64,000 bases of DNA from assembly GCF_031202265.1 (NCBI RefSeq), contig NZ_CP100604.1, positions 4,198,501 to 4,262,500 of the forward strand, read 5' to 3'. The position numbers and the translations under genes are program-made. How positions within the stretch are numbered: the stretch's first letter is position 1; each line of letters begins with the position of its first letter. The notes below the pieces were generated by a model. It was given only the letters and a program-made list of their open reading frames with translations, was not told where the DNA came from and ran no database searches. This stretch comes from Bradyrhizobium sp. Ash2021. Lineage in GTDB: Bacteria; Pseudomonadota; Alphaproteobacteria; Rhizobiales; Xanthobacteraceae. This document shows, piece after piece, positions 1 through 8,868 of the stretch.

Positions 1-186
1 GCGATCATCTCCGATATCCTGCCGCGGATTCCGGTCAGCAAAGGCAAGCTGCCGACCAAATGGGATGGCGATCGCTATGACGTCGTGCTCCGCTTCGACC
101 GTGCCAAGGGCGACGACAAGTTTGCGTTCAAGCCGCTGTATCCTTGCCTGCTCTCGGGGGATTCGGACAAGCCGGTGGATAGTTGA
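1..186 (+). CDS. C-terminal end of an unidentified protein (partial)
   Basis: The window opens inside a reading frame (frame 1) that stops with TGA at 184-186 and supplies the last 61 residues of a protein. The visible part has alternating charged and hydrophobic segments (for example KLPTKWDGDRYDVVLRF) and ends in SDKPVDS. I do not recognise the family. The strand pattern resembles a small beta-rich C-terminal domain of an envelope protein, but that is only an impression. It converges with the beta-propeller gene that follows on the minus strand. Confidence 0.55.
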   Translation, partial: AIISDILPRIPVSKGKLPTKWDGDRYDVVLRFDRAKGDDKFAFKPLYPCLLSGDSDKPVDS

Positions 187-199
187 GCCGGCAGGCCGC

Positions 200-838
200 T
201 CAGCCTCGCTTCGGCCGGCGGACGGCTCGCAGCTTTCCGCTTCCCCCGCCGCCGCAGAAGAATTGATCGCCGCCATCGGACTCGAGGCCAGACACGGCGA
301 CGCCGGGCGGCATCTCGAGCCGCTCCAAAACCTCTCCGGTTTCGGGATCGATCCGCCTCACATCGCTCTCGTCGCCTTCCCAGGTGCCATGCCAGAGTTC
401 GCCATCGACCCAGGTGACCCCGGTGACGAAGCGGTTGGATTCGATGGTGCGAAGGATCGCGCCGGTTTGCGGATCAATTTGATGGATCTTGCGCTCCCGA
501 TGCTGCCCGACCCAGAGCGTGCCTTCGGCCCAGGCGAGCCCGGAGTCGCCGCCGCCGCCGGGCGCCGGGATCGTCGAGAGCACACGGCCGGTGTCCGGGT
601 CGATCTTCTGGATGCGATCCTCGGCGATCTGGAACAGATGCCGGCCGTCGAAGGCCGTTCCCGCATGGGCTGGGACATCGATCGCGCGCACCGTCTTGCC
701 GCTCGCGGGATCGAGCGCGTTCAACTTGTCTCCGCACGCAAGCCAGACGTGCTGGCCGTCAAACGTAACCCCGCCGATGCGGTCGATGCCCGGCAGGGGT
801 CCATACTCACGAATGATCTCGGCGGCTGATTTTTTCAT
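200..838 (-). CDS. YncE/Vgb-like beta-propeller protein
   Basis: 212 residues, no signal peptide, so probably cytoplasmic. The sequence is built of repeated units of the form IDPxTGxVLxTI followed by a glycine-rich turn and W/LWVG, for example DPASGKTVRAI, DPDTGRVLSTI, DPQTGAILRTI and DPETGEVLERL. This is the pattern of YncE, Vgb (virginiamycin B lyase) and glutamine-cyclotransferase-type propellers. It has about five to six blades, and I see no residues that prove enzyme activity. The start at 838 is preceded by AGGAA; a longer upstream frame exists but overlaps the neighbour. It lies 26 bases downstream of the regulator gene on the same strand, so the two are probably cotranscribed. The exact role is unknown. 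Confidence 0.8.
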   Translation of the reverse strand: MKKSAAEIIREYGPLPGIDRIGGVTFDGQHVWLACGDKLNALDPASGKTVRAIDVPAHAGTAFDGRHLFQIAEDRIQKIDPDTGRVLSTIPAPGGGGDSGLAWAEGTLWVGQHRERKIHQIDPQTGAILRTIESNRFVTGVTWVDGELWHGTWEGDESDVRRIDPETGEVLERLEMPPGVAVSGLESDGGDQFFCGGGGSGKLRAVRRPKRG

Positions 839-864
839 GGTTCTTTCCTGGTCATGCCCGCATC

Positions 865-2085
865 CTAGTCGCTCGGCAGCGGCGCGGGGAGTAACAAGGT
901 CGTCGCGAGTCCCGGCACCGACGGGGTCATCCAGCGACGCGCGCGGCCACGGCCAAACGATTGCACCTTGCTGGCGGCCGCAAGCCCGTCGAGCGCCCGC
1001 TGCACGGTGCGCTGGTTGGCGCCGAGCGCCAGTGCCAGTGCCGAGCTCGACCACGACTCGCCATCGGCGAGGAAGGCGAGCACCGCCGCATGCCGCTCGT
1101 CGATCGGCCGCGCCAGCACGACGACCTCGCGGGCGCGGCGCGGCGTCAGCGCAAAGCCCTGGCTGGTCGCGCTCACGCCGGCCAGCGTCCGCAGCAATGT
1201 GCGCAGCCGCCCGATCTCGACCCGCAACCGGGCGCGATGCGATTCATCGGCGTGCTTGCCGCCGAAGGCCCGGGCCACGAGCACGTCCCGCGGTACGTCT
1301 TTCGGCCACGCCTCGGCCAGTGCGCGGGCGAGCGCAAACAACACCGGACGCCTGGCCAGCGAGACCGCCGCGCGCGGGTCACGCACGACATGATGAAGGG
1401 CGTCCACGACCAGCGCTTTCGACGCCTGCAACGTTTCGACCTCCTCAAGCAAAAGAGGGCGCTCCTCGCCACGCGCGATCAGGCGTGCCGCCGGTGTGTT
1501 CAGCATGAGAGAGGCGCTTTCGATCTCCGCGGTCAGCGCAGGGATGCCGGCATGGCGCGCCGCGCGTTCGGCCCGGGCGAGGGCTGCGCGCGCGGCCCTG
1601 GCGTGGAGGCGTCGCATCGCGATCCCCGCAACCACCAGCTCGTGGGCGGCCCGCGATGCGGGCGGGAAGGGGGCGGGATCGAGCCCGGCAAGCGCCTGCT
1701 CGGCGGCGTCGAGGCGCCCGATCAGGAGCAGGCGCCGGACCTCGAGATAGCGCGCATGCGCGGCATTCACCCGGTCGCCATGCGCTTCGAGCGTCGCCCG
1801 CGCGGCGTCGAGCTTTTTCGCAGGCCAACCCAAATCGCGCGAGACCAGCGCGATCTCGGCTTCTGCGACCACACACCTGGCGCGGGCCACGGCCTCTCTC
1901 GGACCGAAGGCGCGCGCCGCACTGTGCAGCAGCATTTTCGCTCGACCGAAATCGCCGAGCTGCGCCATTGCGATGCCCCGGAGCGCGAGCGCCGGCGCAT
2001 CGTCGCGCAGGGCGACCCGGTTCAGTGCGCCGAGGGGATCACCCGCCGCAAGCGCGCGCGCCGCGGCCGTAATCAGCGAGTCCAT
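865..2085 (-). CDS. TPR-like / winged-helix DNA-binding regulator
   Basis: 406 residues. Residues 1 to about 230 are alanine- and leucine-rich helical repeats resembling tetratricopeptide pairs. Around 270-310 an OmpR/BTAD-like segment follows (SHRARLRVEIGRLRTLL, then SQGFALTP). The C-terminal third holds a second helix-turn-helix (ALALGANQRTVQRALDGL) followed by a wing-like RGRARRW. The architecture suggests a transcriptional regulator with a helical sensor domain and two DNA-binding parts. It is transcribed away from the DUF899 gene, leaving a 120-bp shared promoter region, and is followed by the propeller gene. That arrangement suggests it controls both directions, which is inference. The ligand is unknown. 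Confidence 0.75.
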   Translation of the reverse strand: MDSLITAAARALAAGDPLGALNRVALRDDAPALALRGIAMAQLGDFGRAKMLLHSAARAFGPREAVARARCVVAEAEIALVSRDLGWPAKKLDAARATLEAHGDRVNAAHARYLEVRRLLLIGRLDAAEQALAGLDPAPFPPASRAAHELVVAGIAMRRLHARAARAALARAERAARHAGIPALTAEIESASLMLNTPAARLIARGEERPLLLEEVETLQASKALVVDALHHVVRDPRAAVSLARRPVLFALARALAEAWPKDVPRDVLVARAFGGKHADESHRARLRVEIGRLRTLLRTLAGVSATSQGFALTPRRAREVVVLARPIDERHAAVLAFLADGESWSSSALALALGANQRTVQRALDGLAAASKVQSFGRGRARRWMTPSVPGLATTLLLPAPLPSD

Positions 2086-2205
2086 CTAAATCCCGACACA
2101 CTTGTCACTCCCACCCCTCCGATATCGGGCCCTAATCTATCTCACGACCACCAACCAGCAAGCCGTATCGCGAACGCTGCGGGCGACAAACGACAGGAGA
2201 AAACA

Positions 2206-2976
2206 ATGACGATACACACGACCGGAACGCGTGAACAATGGCTGACGGCGCGGCTCGAACTGCTCGAGGCGGAGAAGGACCTGACGCGGCGCAGCGACGA
2301 ACTGGCACGGCGGCGTCAGGCGCTGCCGTGGGTGCGCGTCGACAAGGCGTACCGATTCGAGACCGAGGAAGGGATCGCCTCGCTGGTGGACCTGTTCAGA
2401 GGGCGCTCGCAGCTCCTCGTCTACCACTTCATGTTCGGGCCCGAATATGCGGCGGGGTGTCCGTCCTGCTCGGCGATCGCGGATGGCTTCAACGGCTTCG
2501 CCGTCCATTTGGCGAACCATGACGTCATGCTTTCCGCGGTGTCGCTGGCGCCGCTGGCAAAATTGCAGGCGTTCAAGCGGCGGATGGGGTGGACGTTCCC
2601 CTGGGCGTCCTCGCAGGGCGGCGAGTTCAACTTCGACTTCAACGTGTCGATCACCGAGCAGCAACAGCGCGCCGGGGGAATCGACTACAACTACAAGCGC
2701 AGCGGCCATGTGCTGGACGCCAAGCCGGAAGCCGCCGCCGAGGGGCCTATCGCCTTCGCTGCCATGGCCGGAACCGACACCGCCGGGTTCATGCGCCAGC
2801 GGCCGGGCATGAGCGCGTTCACGCATGAGGACGGCGTCGTCTACCACACCTATTCCACCTATGCGCGCGGACTGGATGGCCTGTGGGGCATGTACCAGTG
2901 GCTCGACCGTGCCCCGAGGGGGCGCAACGAGACCGGCCTCTGGTGGCGCCACCATGATCAGTACGACAGGCAATGA
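2206..2976 (+). CDS. DUF899 family thioredoxin-like protein
   Basis: 256 residues. The sequence matches my knowledge of the DUF899 family: an N-terminal helical segment (TREQWLTARLELLEAEKDL), the stretch LPWVRVDKAYRFET, LLVYHFMFGPEYAAGCPSC, and the C-terminal W-rich part (LDGLWGMYQWLD). The CPSC pair sits where thioredoxin-fold proteins carry a redox CxxC. The family is thioredoxin-like but its substrate is not established. The ATG at 2206 follows a good Shine-Dalgarno sequence (ACAGGAGA); an in-frame extension reaching back to 961 is antisense to the regulator and is not believed. The gene is divergent from the regulator and followed by a small membrane protein gene. Confidence 0.88.
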   Translation: MTIHTTGTREQWLTARLELLEAEKDLTRRSDELARRRQALPWVRVDKAYRFETEEGIASLVDLFRGRSQLLVYHFMFGPEYAAGCPSCSAIADGFNGFAVHLANHDVMLSAVSLAPLAKLQAFKRRMGWTFPWASSQGGEFNFDFNVSITEQQQRAGGIDYNYKRSGHVLDAKPEAAAEGPIAFAAMAGTDTAGFMRQRPGMSAFTHEDGVVYHTYSTYARGLDGLWGMYQWLDRAPRGRNETGLWWRHHDQYDRQ

Positions 2977-3029
2977 GGTGGATCATGGGTGTCGTCGGCG
3001 CAACCGCGGGACGTTACCGGAGAGAGATC

Positions 3030-3338
3030 ATGGGTGAGGCTTACGCCGGCGAACGCGCGAGCGGCGTGATCCGTCACGAAAGCGGCCGCACCGCCGCGCT
3101 CCGCGCAGCCGACTGGCTATGCCTCGCGGCCGCGCCGACCTTCGCCATCATGGCGTTGCTTACGGGTGTTCCCGCCAGCGGCCCGCCGGAGATGCTCTGC
3201 TCGGCCGCGTCGCCGCTGAGCGGAATGGCGCCGATGTACCTGCTGATGAGTGCCTTCCATTTGGGGCCCTGGCTGAAGCTGATCTCCAGACGACGAAGGG
3301 GCCGCGCCTCGACGCCGTCGCCGGACACGACCTCCTGA
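3030..3338 (+). CDS. Small membrane protein, hypothetical
   Basis: 102 residues with two likely membrane segments (about residues 29-48, rich in A/L/M after ADWLCLAAAP, and about 62-82, GMAPMYLLMSAFHLGPWL) and a basic tail (SRRRRGRAS). I chose the ATG at 3030 because GGAGAG stands just upstream. An alternative ATG at 2973 overlaps the DUF899 stop codon, which would give coupled translation. Either way it is probably in one transcript with the DUF899 gene. I do not recognise a named family. Confidence 0.6.
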   Translation: MGEAYAGERASGVIRHESGRTAALRAADWLCLAAAPTFAIMALLTGVPASGPPEMLCSAASPLSGMAPMYLLMSAFHLGPWLKLISRRRRGRASTPSPDTTS

Positions 3339-3349
3339 GATCGCAGCAT

Positions 3350-3470
3350 TCGGAATATTGCACACGAGGCTGCGGGTGCATCGGGCACCCGGCATTTCCT
3401 GCGCCCTCTGTTATCACGGGGGAAAGGCTCTGGCACCGCTCGGGCGCATCGGGCCGCGGGATCGTTTTCG
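3350..3470. repeat. Dispersed Bradyrhizobium-type intergenic element
   Basis: This gene-free stretch (3339-3592) contains a block reading CACGAGGCTGCGGGTGCATC, then GGGCACCCGGCATT and CCTGCGCCCTCTGTTA. I recognise it as a widespread intergenic element in Bradyrhizobium that often yields spurious annotated peptides (antisense reading GNAGCPMHPQPR). Only one copy is present here, so the repeat nature rests on prior knowledge, not on this sequence. Boundaries are approximate. Confidence 0.4.
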
Positions 3471-3592
3471 TTTCTCCCTCAGCTCTCTGAGATTGACTCG
3501 AACTTGCGAGCCGCTTGCGTTCCGAACGCCTTGGCGCGAAACTCTCGCTCAAGATTGATATCCCTCGCACCCTAACGAAAGCAAAAAAACCG

Positions 3593-3943
3593 ATGGCACG
3601 TGTGCGCTGTATCACCGAAATGGGCATGGGCGTTGACGTTCACGGACGCGATGCGACGAAGGCGGCCAAGCGGGCGGTCTCGGACGCGATCCGCCATTCC
3701 AGTCTCGGGTTCTTCAGGATGCTGGGCAAGACCGCAAAGGACATGTTCGTCGATGTTACGATCGGCGTGCCGGACCCGAGCTCGGTCGACACCGCTGCGG
3801 TCGCGAAAGAGCTGCCTTACGGCATGGTGACCGTCACGGCGGTCAAGGGCGGGCTGGAAGTTCCTGCCGAGCAGGGCAGTGATTCCATCCTCATCGCCAA
3901 TGCCGCCGTGATCGTGAGTCTCGATGACGGCGCGGCAGGCTAG
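3593..3943 (+). CDS. Lin0512 family protein
   Basis: 116 residues. It matches the small conserved Lin0512 family: MARVRCITEMGMGVDVHGRD at the N-terminus, AAKRAVSDAIRHSSLGFFR, then DMFVDVTIGVPDP and the C-terminal alternation of short strands. The function of this family is unknown; members are soluble, probably oligomeric cytoplasmic proteins. The ATG at 3593 is chosen because the family conventionally begins with the MARVRCITEMGMG-type strand; an upstream extension lacks conserved sequence. No operon partner is evident, since a dispersed repeat begins at its stop codon. Confidence 0.82.
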   Translation: MARVRCITEMGMGVDVHGRDATKAAKRAVSDAIRHSSLGFFRMLGKTAKDMFVDVTIGVPDPSSVDTAAVAKELPYGMVTVTAVKGGLEVPAEQGSDSILIANAAVIVSLDDGAAG

Positions 3944-4040
3944 AGCGTTTTCGAGCGAAGTGGATGCCGGTTCGCGTGAAGAAAACGCGTCAACACAAGA
4001 AGCTAGTGCACTGGTTCTGATTCGATCAGAACCGATGCTC
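3942..4040. repeat. Dispersed palindromic repeat, family A, copy 1
   Basis: The block AGAGCGTTTTCGAGCGAAGT, then GCCGGTTCGCGTGAAGAAAA and CGCGTCAA, is followed by a hairpin-forming GGTTCTGAT / ATCAGAACC. A second copy with the same order (block, then GGTTCTG / CAGAACC hairpin) lies at 51468-51561. The copy begins at the stop codon of the Lin0512 gene. Such elements are common between genes in Bradyrhizobium. Confidence 0.75.
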
Positions 4041-4136
4041 TGGACACCCATCTATCGGAGGTTCAAGTTGTCCGTCTCGTGCAATTCGCGTTCGATCGTG
4101 AAATCCGGATTTGGGCACACAGGGAGCGTCAGTGCC

Positions 4137-5474
4137 ATGAAACATTTTGCCAAGCCTTTCCTGATGTCGGCCGCGCTGTGGGCGGCGACGTTCTTGCCCG
4201 CGCACGCGGAGATGGACGTTGCGCGCCTCAAGGCCACGATCGAGAAATCGGTCGAATCCGACTATCCAAAGCTCGACGCCCTCTACAAGGATATCCACGC
4301 CCATCCGGAGATCGCCTTCGAGGAGGTCAAGACGGCCGCAAAACTCGCTGCCGAAATGCGCGCGCTCGGCTTTGAGGTTACCGAGAAGGTCGGCAAGACC
4401 GGGCTGGTCGCGATCTACAAAAACGGCGACGGTCCCACCATCATGGTGCGCACCGAGCTCGACGCGCTGCCGATGGAGGAGAAAACCGGTCTTGCCTATG
4501 CAAGCCACGACAAGACCGTTTGGAACGGCCGGGAGACGTTTGTGGCGCACAGCTGCGGTCACGACATCCACATGGCGAGCTGGGTAGGGACGGCAAAGAC
4601 GCTGGTCGGCCTGAAAGACCAGTGGCAAGGCACCCTGATGTTCATCGCCCAGCCCGCCGAAGAAACGGTGTCGGGCGCCAAGGCGATGCTGAATGAAGGC
4701 CTGTTCACGCGATTCAAGAAACCCGATTTCGGCTTTGCCCTGCACGACGGGCCCTTCCCCTACGGCTACATCAGCTATCGCGTCGGCATCGGCTCGTCGA
4801 ATTCCGACAGCCTCGAAATTACGTTCCACGGCCGCGGTGGTCACGGCGCGGCGCCGCAGCGAACCATCGATCCCGTGATGATGGCCGCACGCTTCGTTGT
4901 CGACGTGCAAAGCGTGATCAGCCGCGAAAAGGACCCGACCGAATTCGGCGTGGTCAGCATTGGCGCCATTCAGGGCGGGACGGCCGAAAACATCATTCCC
5001 GACGACGTCCTGCTGCGTGGGACCATCCGTACCTTCAAGCCCGAGGTCCGCGCCAAGATGCTGGCGGGGATCGAGCGGACGGCGAAGGCCGTCGCCGCGA
5101 TGTCGGATGCGCCCGCGCCCGAGATCAAGATCACCGAGGGCGCCAAGGCCGTGATGAACGATCCCCAGGTGGTGGCGACCGCCGAAAAGGTGCTGAAGGC
5201 CGCGTTCGGCGACAAGTTCAGGACCTCGCCGCCGGGCACGCCGAGCGAGGATTATTCCGAATTCGTCAATGCCGGGGTGCCGTCGATGTTTTTCAACATC
5301 GGCGTCTACGAACTTGAACGCTTCGTCGCGGCAAACAACGGCACCGGGCCTGAACTGCCGTCCAATCATTCGCCGCTGTTCGCGCCGGTGCCGAAGCCGA
5401 CCATTGAAACCGGCGTTACGGCCATGACGCTCGCCGTGCTCAGCGCGTTCGATCAGCATGCTCGTGGCAAGTGA
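4137..5474 (+). CDS. Secreted M20 family amidohydrolase
   Basis: 445 residues. Residues 1-24 form a signal peptide ending in AHA, so the enzyme is probably exported to the periplasm. The mature part is an M20/hippurate-hydrolase-type metallo-amidohydrolase: HAHPEIAFEE near the start, the metal-binding SCGHDIHMA, QPAEE, the dimerisation-lid GRGGHGAAPQ and GTIRTF. Substrates in this family are N-acyl amino acids or similar amides; the specific substrate cannot be told. The ATG at 4137 has AGGGAG upstream and opens the signal peptide. The 3' end overlaps the GNAT gene by 17 bases. Confidence 0.88.
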   Translation: MKHFAKPFLMSAALWAATFLPAHAEMDVARLKATIEKSVESDYPKLDALYKDIHAHPEIAFEEVKTAAKLAAEMRALGFEVTEKVGKTGLVAIYKNGDGPTIMVRTELDALPMEEKTGLAYASHDKTVWNGRETFVAHSCGHDIHMASWVGTAKTLVGLKDQWQGTLMFIAQPAEETVSGAKAMLNEGLFTRFKKPDFGFALHDGPFPYGYISYRVGIGSSNSDSLEITFHGRGGHGAAPQRTIDPVMMAARFVVDVQSVISREKDPTEFGVVSIGAIQGGTAENIIPDDVLLRGTIRTFKPEVRAKMLAGIERTAKAVAAMSDAPAPEIKITEGAKAVMNDPQVVATAEKVLKAAFGDKFRTSPPGTPSEDYSEFVNAGVPSMFFNIGVYELERFVAANNGTGPELPSNHSPLFAPVPKPTIETGVTAMTLAVLSAFDQHARGK

Positions 5475-6156
5475 AAGCCGTCCGGTTCCGGTGCATCCGC
5501 TTGATCGTCCGATCTGGGGCGCGCTGACGACCCGGCAACAGTCGCTGGCGGAAGGCGGTGCCCTGGCGCGGCGTTATCCGCCTGCGATCGCGCCGTTCGC
5601 GGACATGGTGGATATGTCGCCACAGAGTTTCGCTGCGCTCGGCGCGATCCTGTCCGGATCCGAAATCGCCGTGTTGTTCACGCCGGACGCCGTGACTGCG
5701 CCCGATGAGTTCAAGATTCTGCTGGCCGAAACAGGAGAGCAGATGATTGGAACGCCCGCGGAAAGCTCGCTTCCTGGGATTGAGACCGTCACACTCGGCG
5801 TCAACGATGTTCCAGAGATGATGGCGTTGACCGAGCTCACAAAACCAGGGCCCTTCAGCGCGCGCACCCATGAGCTGGGTACTTTTCTCGGCATCCGCAT
5901 CGATGGTCAGCTCGTCGCGATGACGGGCGAGCGCATGAAGCCCGGCCATTACACCGAGATGACGGCCGTCTGCGTGCATCCCGATCATCGCGGCCGCGGC
6001 TACGCGCAAATGCTGCTTGGCGCGGTTGCCCGCCAGATCGTGTCGCGGGGAGAGATTCCCTTCCTGCATGTATTTTCCAACAACACGTCCGCCATCGGGC
6101 AGGGAATGGAAATCCGCCGTCGCCTGCATGTGACGGTGTTGCAGAAACGGATTTGA
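5458..6156 (+). CDS. GNAT family N-acetyltransferase (C-terminal motif shortened)
   Basis: 232 residues. The C-terminal half is a GNAT domain: MTAVCVHPDHRGRGYAQMLL contains the acetyl-CoA pyrophosphate loop (HRGRGYA), followed by IPFLHVFSNNTSAI. The first half is a less conserved domain typical of FR47-like acetyltransferases. The usual NxxAxxLYExLG segment after beta-strand 5 is abnormal. The protein goes from NTSAI directly to GQGMEIRRRLHVTVL, so about four residues with the conserved Tyr appear to be missing. Translation may be coupled to the amidohydrolase because the two genes overlap. The acceptor substrate is unknown, and activity is uncertain because of the shortened motif. Confidence 0.8.
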   Translation: MLVASESRPVPVHPLDRPIWGALTTRQQSLAEGGALARRYPPAIAPFADMVDMSPQSFAALGAILSGSEIAVLFTPDAVTAPDEFKILLAETGEQMIGTPAESSLPGIETVTLGVNDVPEMMALTELTKPGPFSARTHELGTFLGIRIDGQLVAMTGERMKPGHYTEMTAVCVHPDHRGRGYAQMLLGAVARQIVSRGEIPFLHVFSNNTSAIGQGMEIRRRLHVTVLQKRI

Positions 6157-6349
6157 TGTTTCGCCAGCAATGATTGAGCAGGAGCGATCAAGGCTATCTC
6201 GACCGATGGCTATTAAACGTCCCCAAATATGAGCATGAGGCCGGTCGAACCCTTGCGCGAATTGTTCTAGGATGAAGCCGTTGGGCCGCGAACTCGGCTT
6301 GTTCGAATCTTCGTTGGCCGCGAAACCTCTTCCGAACGGACGTCCTGCC

Positions 6350-8842
6350 ATGAAATCCACGCGCCGAAACCTGAATTTCACTGCCAAGCCGAAGAAGGAA
6401 CCGAAGCTCTCCCGCACCCATGCGCCCGCCGATCTATCGCCGCTGGCCTGGCAACGCGGCTTGCGCCGCCAGTTCGGCCGCGAGCAAGTGTTCGGGCTTG
6501 AAAACCTCGGCAGCGAACCGTTTTTCTCCGAATTTCGGGTCAGCAATCCCGTTTCGAAGTCCAGCTATCGCGTGGCGATTCGAGGCTTGGGACCGGGGGG
6601 CAATTTCTGTTCATGCCCTGATTATGCCACCAGCGAGTTGGGAACCTGCAAGCACCTGGAATTCACGCTTGGGCGATTGGAAAAAAAGCGCGGCGCCAGG
6701 ACAGCGTTCGCGCGCGGCTACCAGCCGGCGTTTTCCGAGTTGTATCTACGCAATGAAGGCAAACGCCGCGTGCATTTTCGCGCCGGAAAGGATTGCCCGC
6801 CGGAGGTGAGCGAGGCCGCCGCCGACTTGTTCGACGCCGGGCACGATGGAATGTTGCCGGACGATCGCCTTGGCGAACTGGACCGCTTCATGACCATGGT
6901 GTCGAAGAGCGGTCATGAGTTGCGCGCGTACGACGATGCGCTCGATTTCGTCGCCGGGAGACGGGACGCGGACCGTCGGGCTTCGAAGCTCGAGCAGTTG
7001 TTCCCGCGCGGCGCCACCGATCCAAAGCTGCGGTCTCTTTTGAAGGTGCCACTCTATCCCTACCAGGCCGACGGCGCGCTGTTCGCAGTGCGGATTGGCC
7101 GGGCCCTCATCGGCGACGATATGGGGCTCGGCAAGACGATACAGGCGATCGCCGCGACAGAGATATTGGCGCGGGATTTTGGCGTCTCGAAAGTTCTGGT
7201 GGTCTGCCCAACCTCCCTTAAATATCAATGGCAAAGCGAGATTGCGCGTTTCTCGGGGCGGGAAGGTGAAGATGCCGCACGCGTCATCAACGGCGGTCGA
7301 GCGCAGCGGCAGAAGGACTACGCCCTGGACGACTTCTGCAAGATCACGAACTACGAGAAACTGCAACCCGATCTAGACCTGATTGCCGCATGGGCGCCCG
7401 AACTGGTCATCGTCGATGAAGCCCAACGGGTGAAAAACTGGAACACCATTGCGGCGCGCGCCTTGAAGCGGATTGATAGCTCCTATGCGATCGTGCTGAC
7501 CGGCACGCCGCTGGAAAACAAGTTGGAGGAATTGATCTCCATCGTTCAGTTCGTCGATCAGCATCGGCTGGGGCCAACCTGGAAGCTGCTGCACGAGCAT
7601 CAGGTCAAGGACGAAGCCGGTCGAGTCACCGGCTATACCGGGCTGGAGAAGATCGGCCAAACGCTGGCGCCGATCATGATTCGCCGCCGCAAAGCCGAGG
7701 TACTGCGGCAACTGCCGAGCCGGACCGACCAGAACCTGCTGGTGCCGATGACGGAAATGCAAATGGATCATCATAAGGAAAACGCCGATGAGGTGGCGAA
7801 AATCGTCCGGCGCTGGCGCAAGACCAAATTTCTGTCGGACATGGACCAGCGGCGGCTGATGATTGCCCTGCAGAACATGCGCATGTCGTGCAACAGCACC
7901 TATCTGCTGGACCAGGAAACCGATCATGGCGTCAAGGCCGACGAACTCGCGGCACTGCTGGATGATTTGTTCGCCGATCCCGAGGCCAAGGTGGTGGTGT
8001 TTTCGCAATGGACGCGGACCCATGACATCGTCATCCGCCGCCTCGAAGCGCGGGGGGTTGGCTACGTCAGTTTCCATGGCGGTGTGCCGTCGGACAAGCG
8101 CCCGGCACTGATCGAGCGGTTTCGCGACGACCCCGCCTGCCGCGTGTTTCTGTCGACCGATGCCGGGAGCACCGGTCTCAATCTGCAGCATGCTTCGACC
8201 CTGATGAACATGGATTTGCCGTGGAATCCGGCGGTCCTCGAACAACGTATCGCTCGCATCCATCGCATGGGCCAGGCGCGACCGGTGCGGGTCATCAATT
8301 TCGTGGCAAAGGGCACCATCGAAGAGGGCATGCTCTCGGTGCTGGCCTTCAAGCGCTCGCTGTCGGCCGGAATTCTCGACGGCGGCAGTGGCGAGATTTC
8401 GCTTGGCGGTTCGCGTCTCAGCCGCTTCATGAAGGAGGTGGAGAGCGTCACCGGAAATATGGGTGAGGGCGAGGCCGTGACGCCGGCAGAGGAAGTGACG
8501 AATATAGTCACCGCCGATGGCGCGGGATCAGTGGAAGCGGCCGGTGCGGATCAAAGCGTTGACGCTCGATCGACGGCGGTGGCTCGGGCCGATGGGTCCG
8601 CAGCACCACCGCGCGATACGAGTTCCGACCCGTGGCAAGCCCTGGCGCAGGTTGGCGCTCAGTTTATTGCCGCGCTGGCTGCTGCCAGCAATCCGGACGC
8701 CGCCGCGCATCCGTGGATTGAGCGCGATCCAAACACCGGCGCGCAAAACCTCAAAATGCCGCTGCCGGCACCGGAAACCGCGAGAAAAGTTGCCGATATG
8801 CTTTCCGCGTTCGCGGACAGCTTGCGGGGCAGGACGGCGTGA
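6350..8842 (+). CDS. SNF2-family helicase with SWIM zinc finger
   Basis: 830 residues. A SWIM-type zinc finger of form CxCx10CxH lies at residues 87-102 (FCSCPDY ... CKHLEF). The SNF2 ATPase core follows, with Walker A DDMGLGKTIQA (about 257), the DEAQ box, LTGTPLENKLEE, and helicase C motifs VFSQW, FHGGVPSDKR, STDAGSTGLNLQ and QRIARIHRMGQ. The C-terminal 130 residues are low in conservation and alanine-rich. Such proteins are ATP-driven DNA or nucleoprotein translocases; the bacterial role is poorly defined. I place the start at the ATG at 6350, where basic conserved-looking sequence begins; an in-frame ATG at 6272 is possible. It converges with the SDR gene. Confidence 0.88.
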   Translation: MKSTRRNLNFTAKPKKEPKLSRTHAPADLSPLAWQRGLRRQFGREQVFGLENLGSEPFFSEFRVSNPVSKSSYRVAIRGLGPGGNFCSCPDYATSELGTCKHLEFTLGRLEKKRGARTAFARGYQPAFSELYLRNEGKRRVHFRAGKDCPPEVSEAAADLFDAGHDGMLPDDRLGELDRFMTMVSKSGHELRAYDDALDFVAGRRDADRRASKLEQLFPRGATDPKLRSLLKVPLYPYQADGALFAVRIGRALIGDDMGLGKTIQAIAATEILARDFGVSKVLVVCPTSLKYQWQSEIARFSGREGEDAARVINGGRAQRQKDYALDDFCKITNYEKLQPDLDLIAAWAPELVIVDEAQRVKNWNTIAARALKRIDSSYAIVLTGTPLENKLEELISIVQFVDQHRLGPTWKLLHEHQVKDEAGRVTGYTGLEKIGQTLAPIMIRRRKAEVLRQLPSRTDQNLLVPMTEMQMDHHKENADEVAKIVRRWRKTKFLSDMDQRRLMIALQNMRMSCNSTYLLDQETDHGVKADELAALLDDLFADPEAKVVVFSQWTRTHDIVIRRLEARGVGYVSFHGGVPSDKRPALIERFRDDPACRVFLSTDAGSTGLNLQHASTLMNMDLPWNPAVLEQRIARIHRMGQARPVRVINFVAKGTIEEGMLSVLAFKRSLSAGILDGGSGEISLGGSRLSRFMKEVESVTGNMGEGEAVTPAEEVTNIVTADGAGSVEAAGADQSVDARSTAVARADGSAAPPRDTSSDPWQALAQVGAQFIAALAAASNPDAAAHPWIERDPNTGAQNLKMPLPAPETARKVADMLSAFADSLRGRTA

Positions 8843-8868
8843 CGGGCGGCGGCAGTCGAACGATGGCC

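Noticed and set aside
961..2205. Long plus-strand extension of the DUF899 frame (671 codons in total)
   Set aside because: It is antisense to the regulator gene, its residue composition is Arg/Gly-rich and unnatural, and a good Shine-Dalgarno marks the ATG at 2206.
3160..3627. Minus-strand frame of 155 codons with GNAGCPMHPQPR
   Set aside because: It overlaps a real small membrane protein gene and an intergenic repeat; this peptide is a known type of false prediction in Bradyrhizobium.
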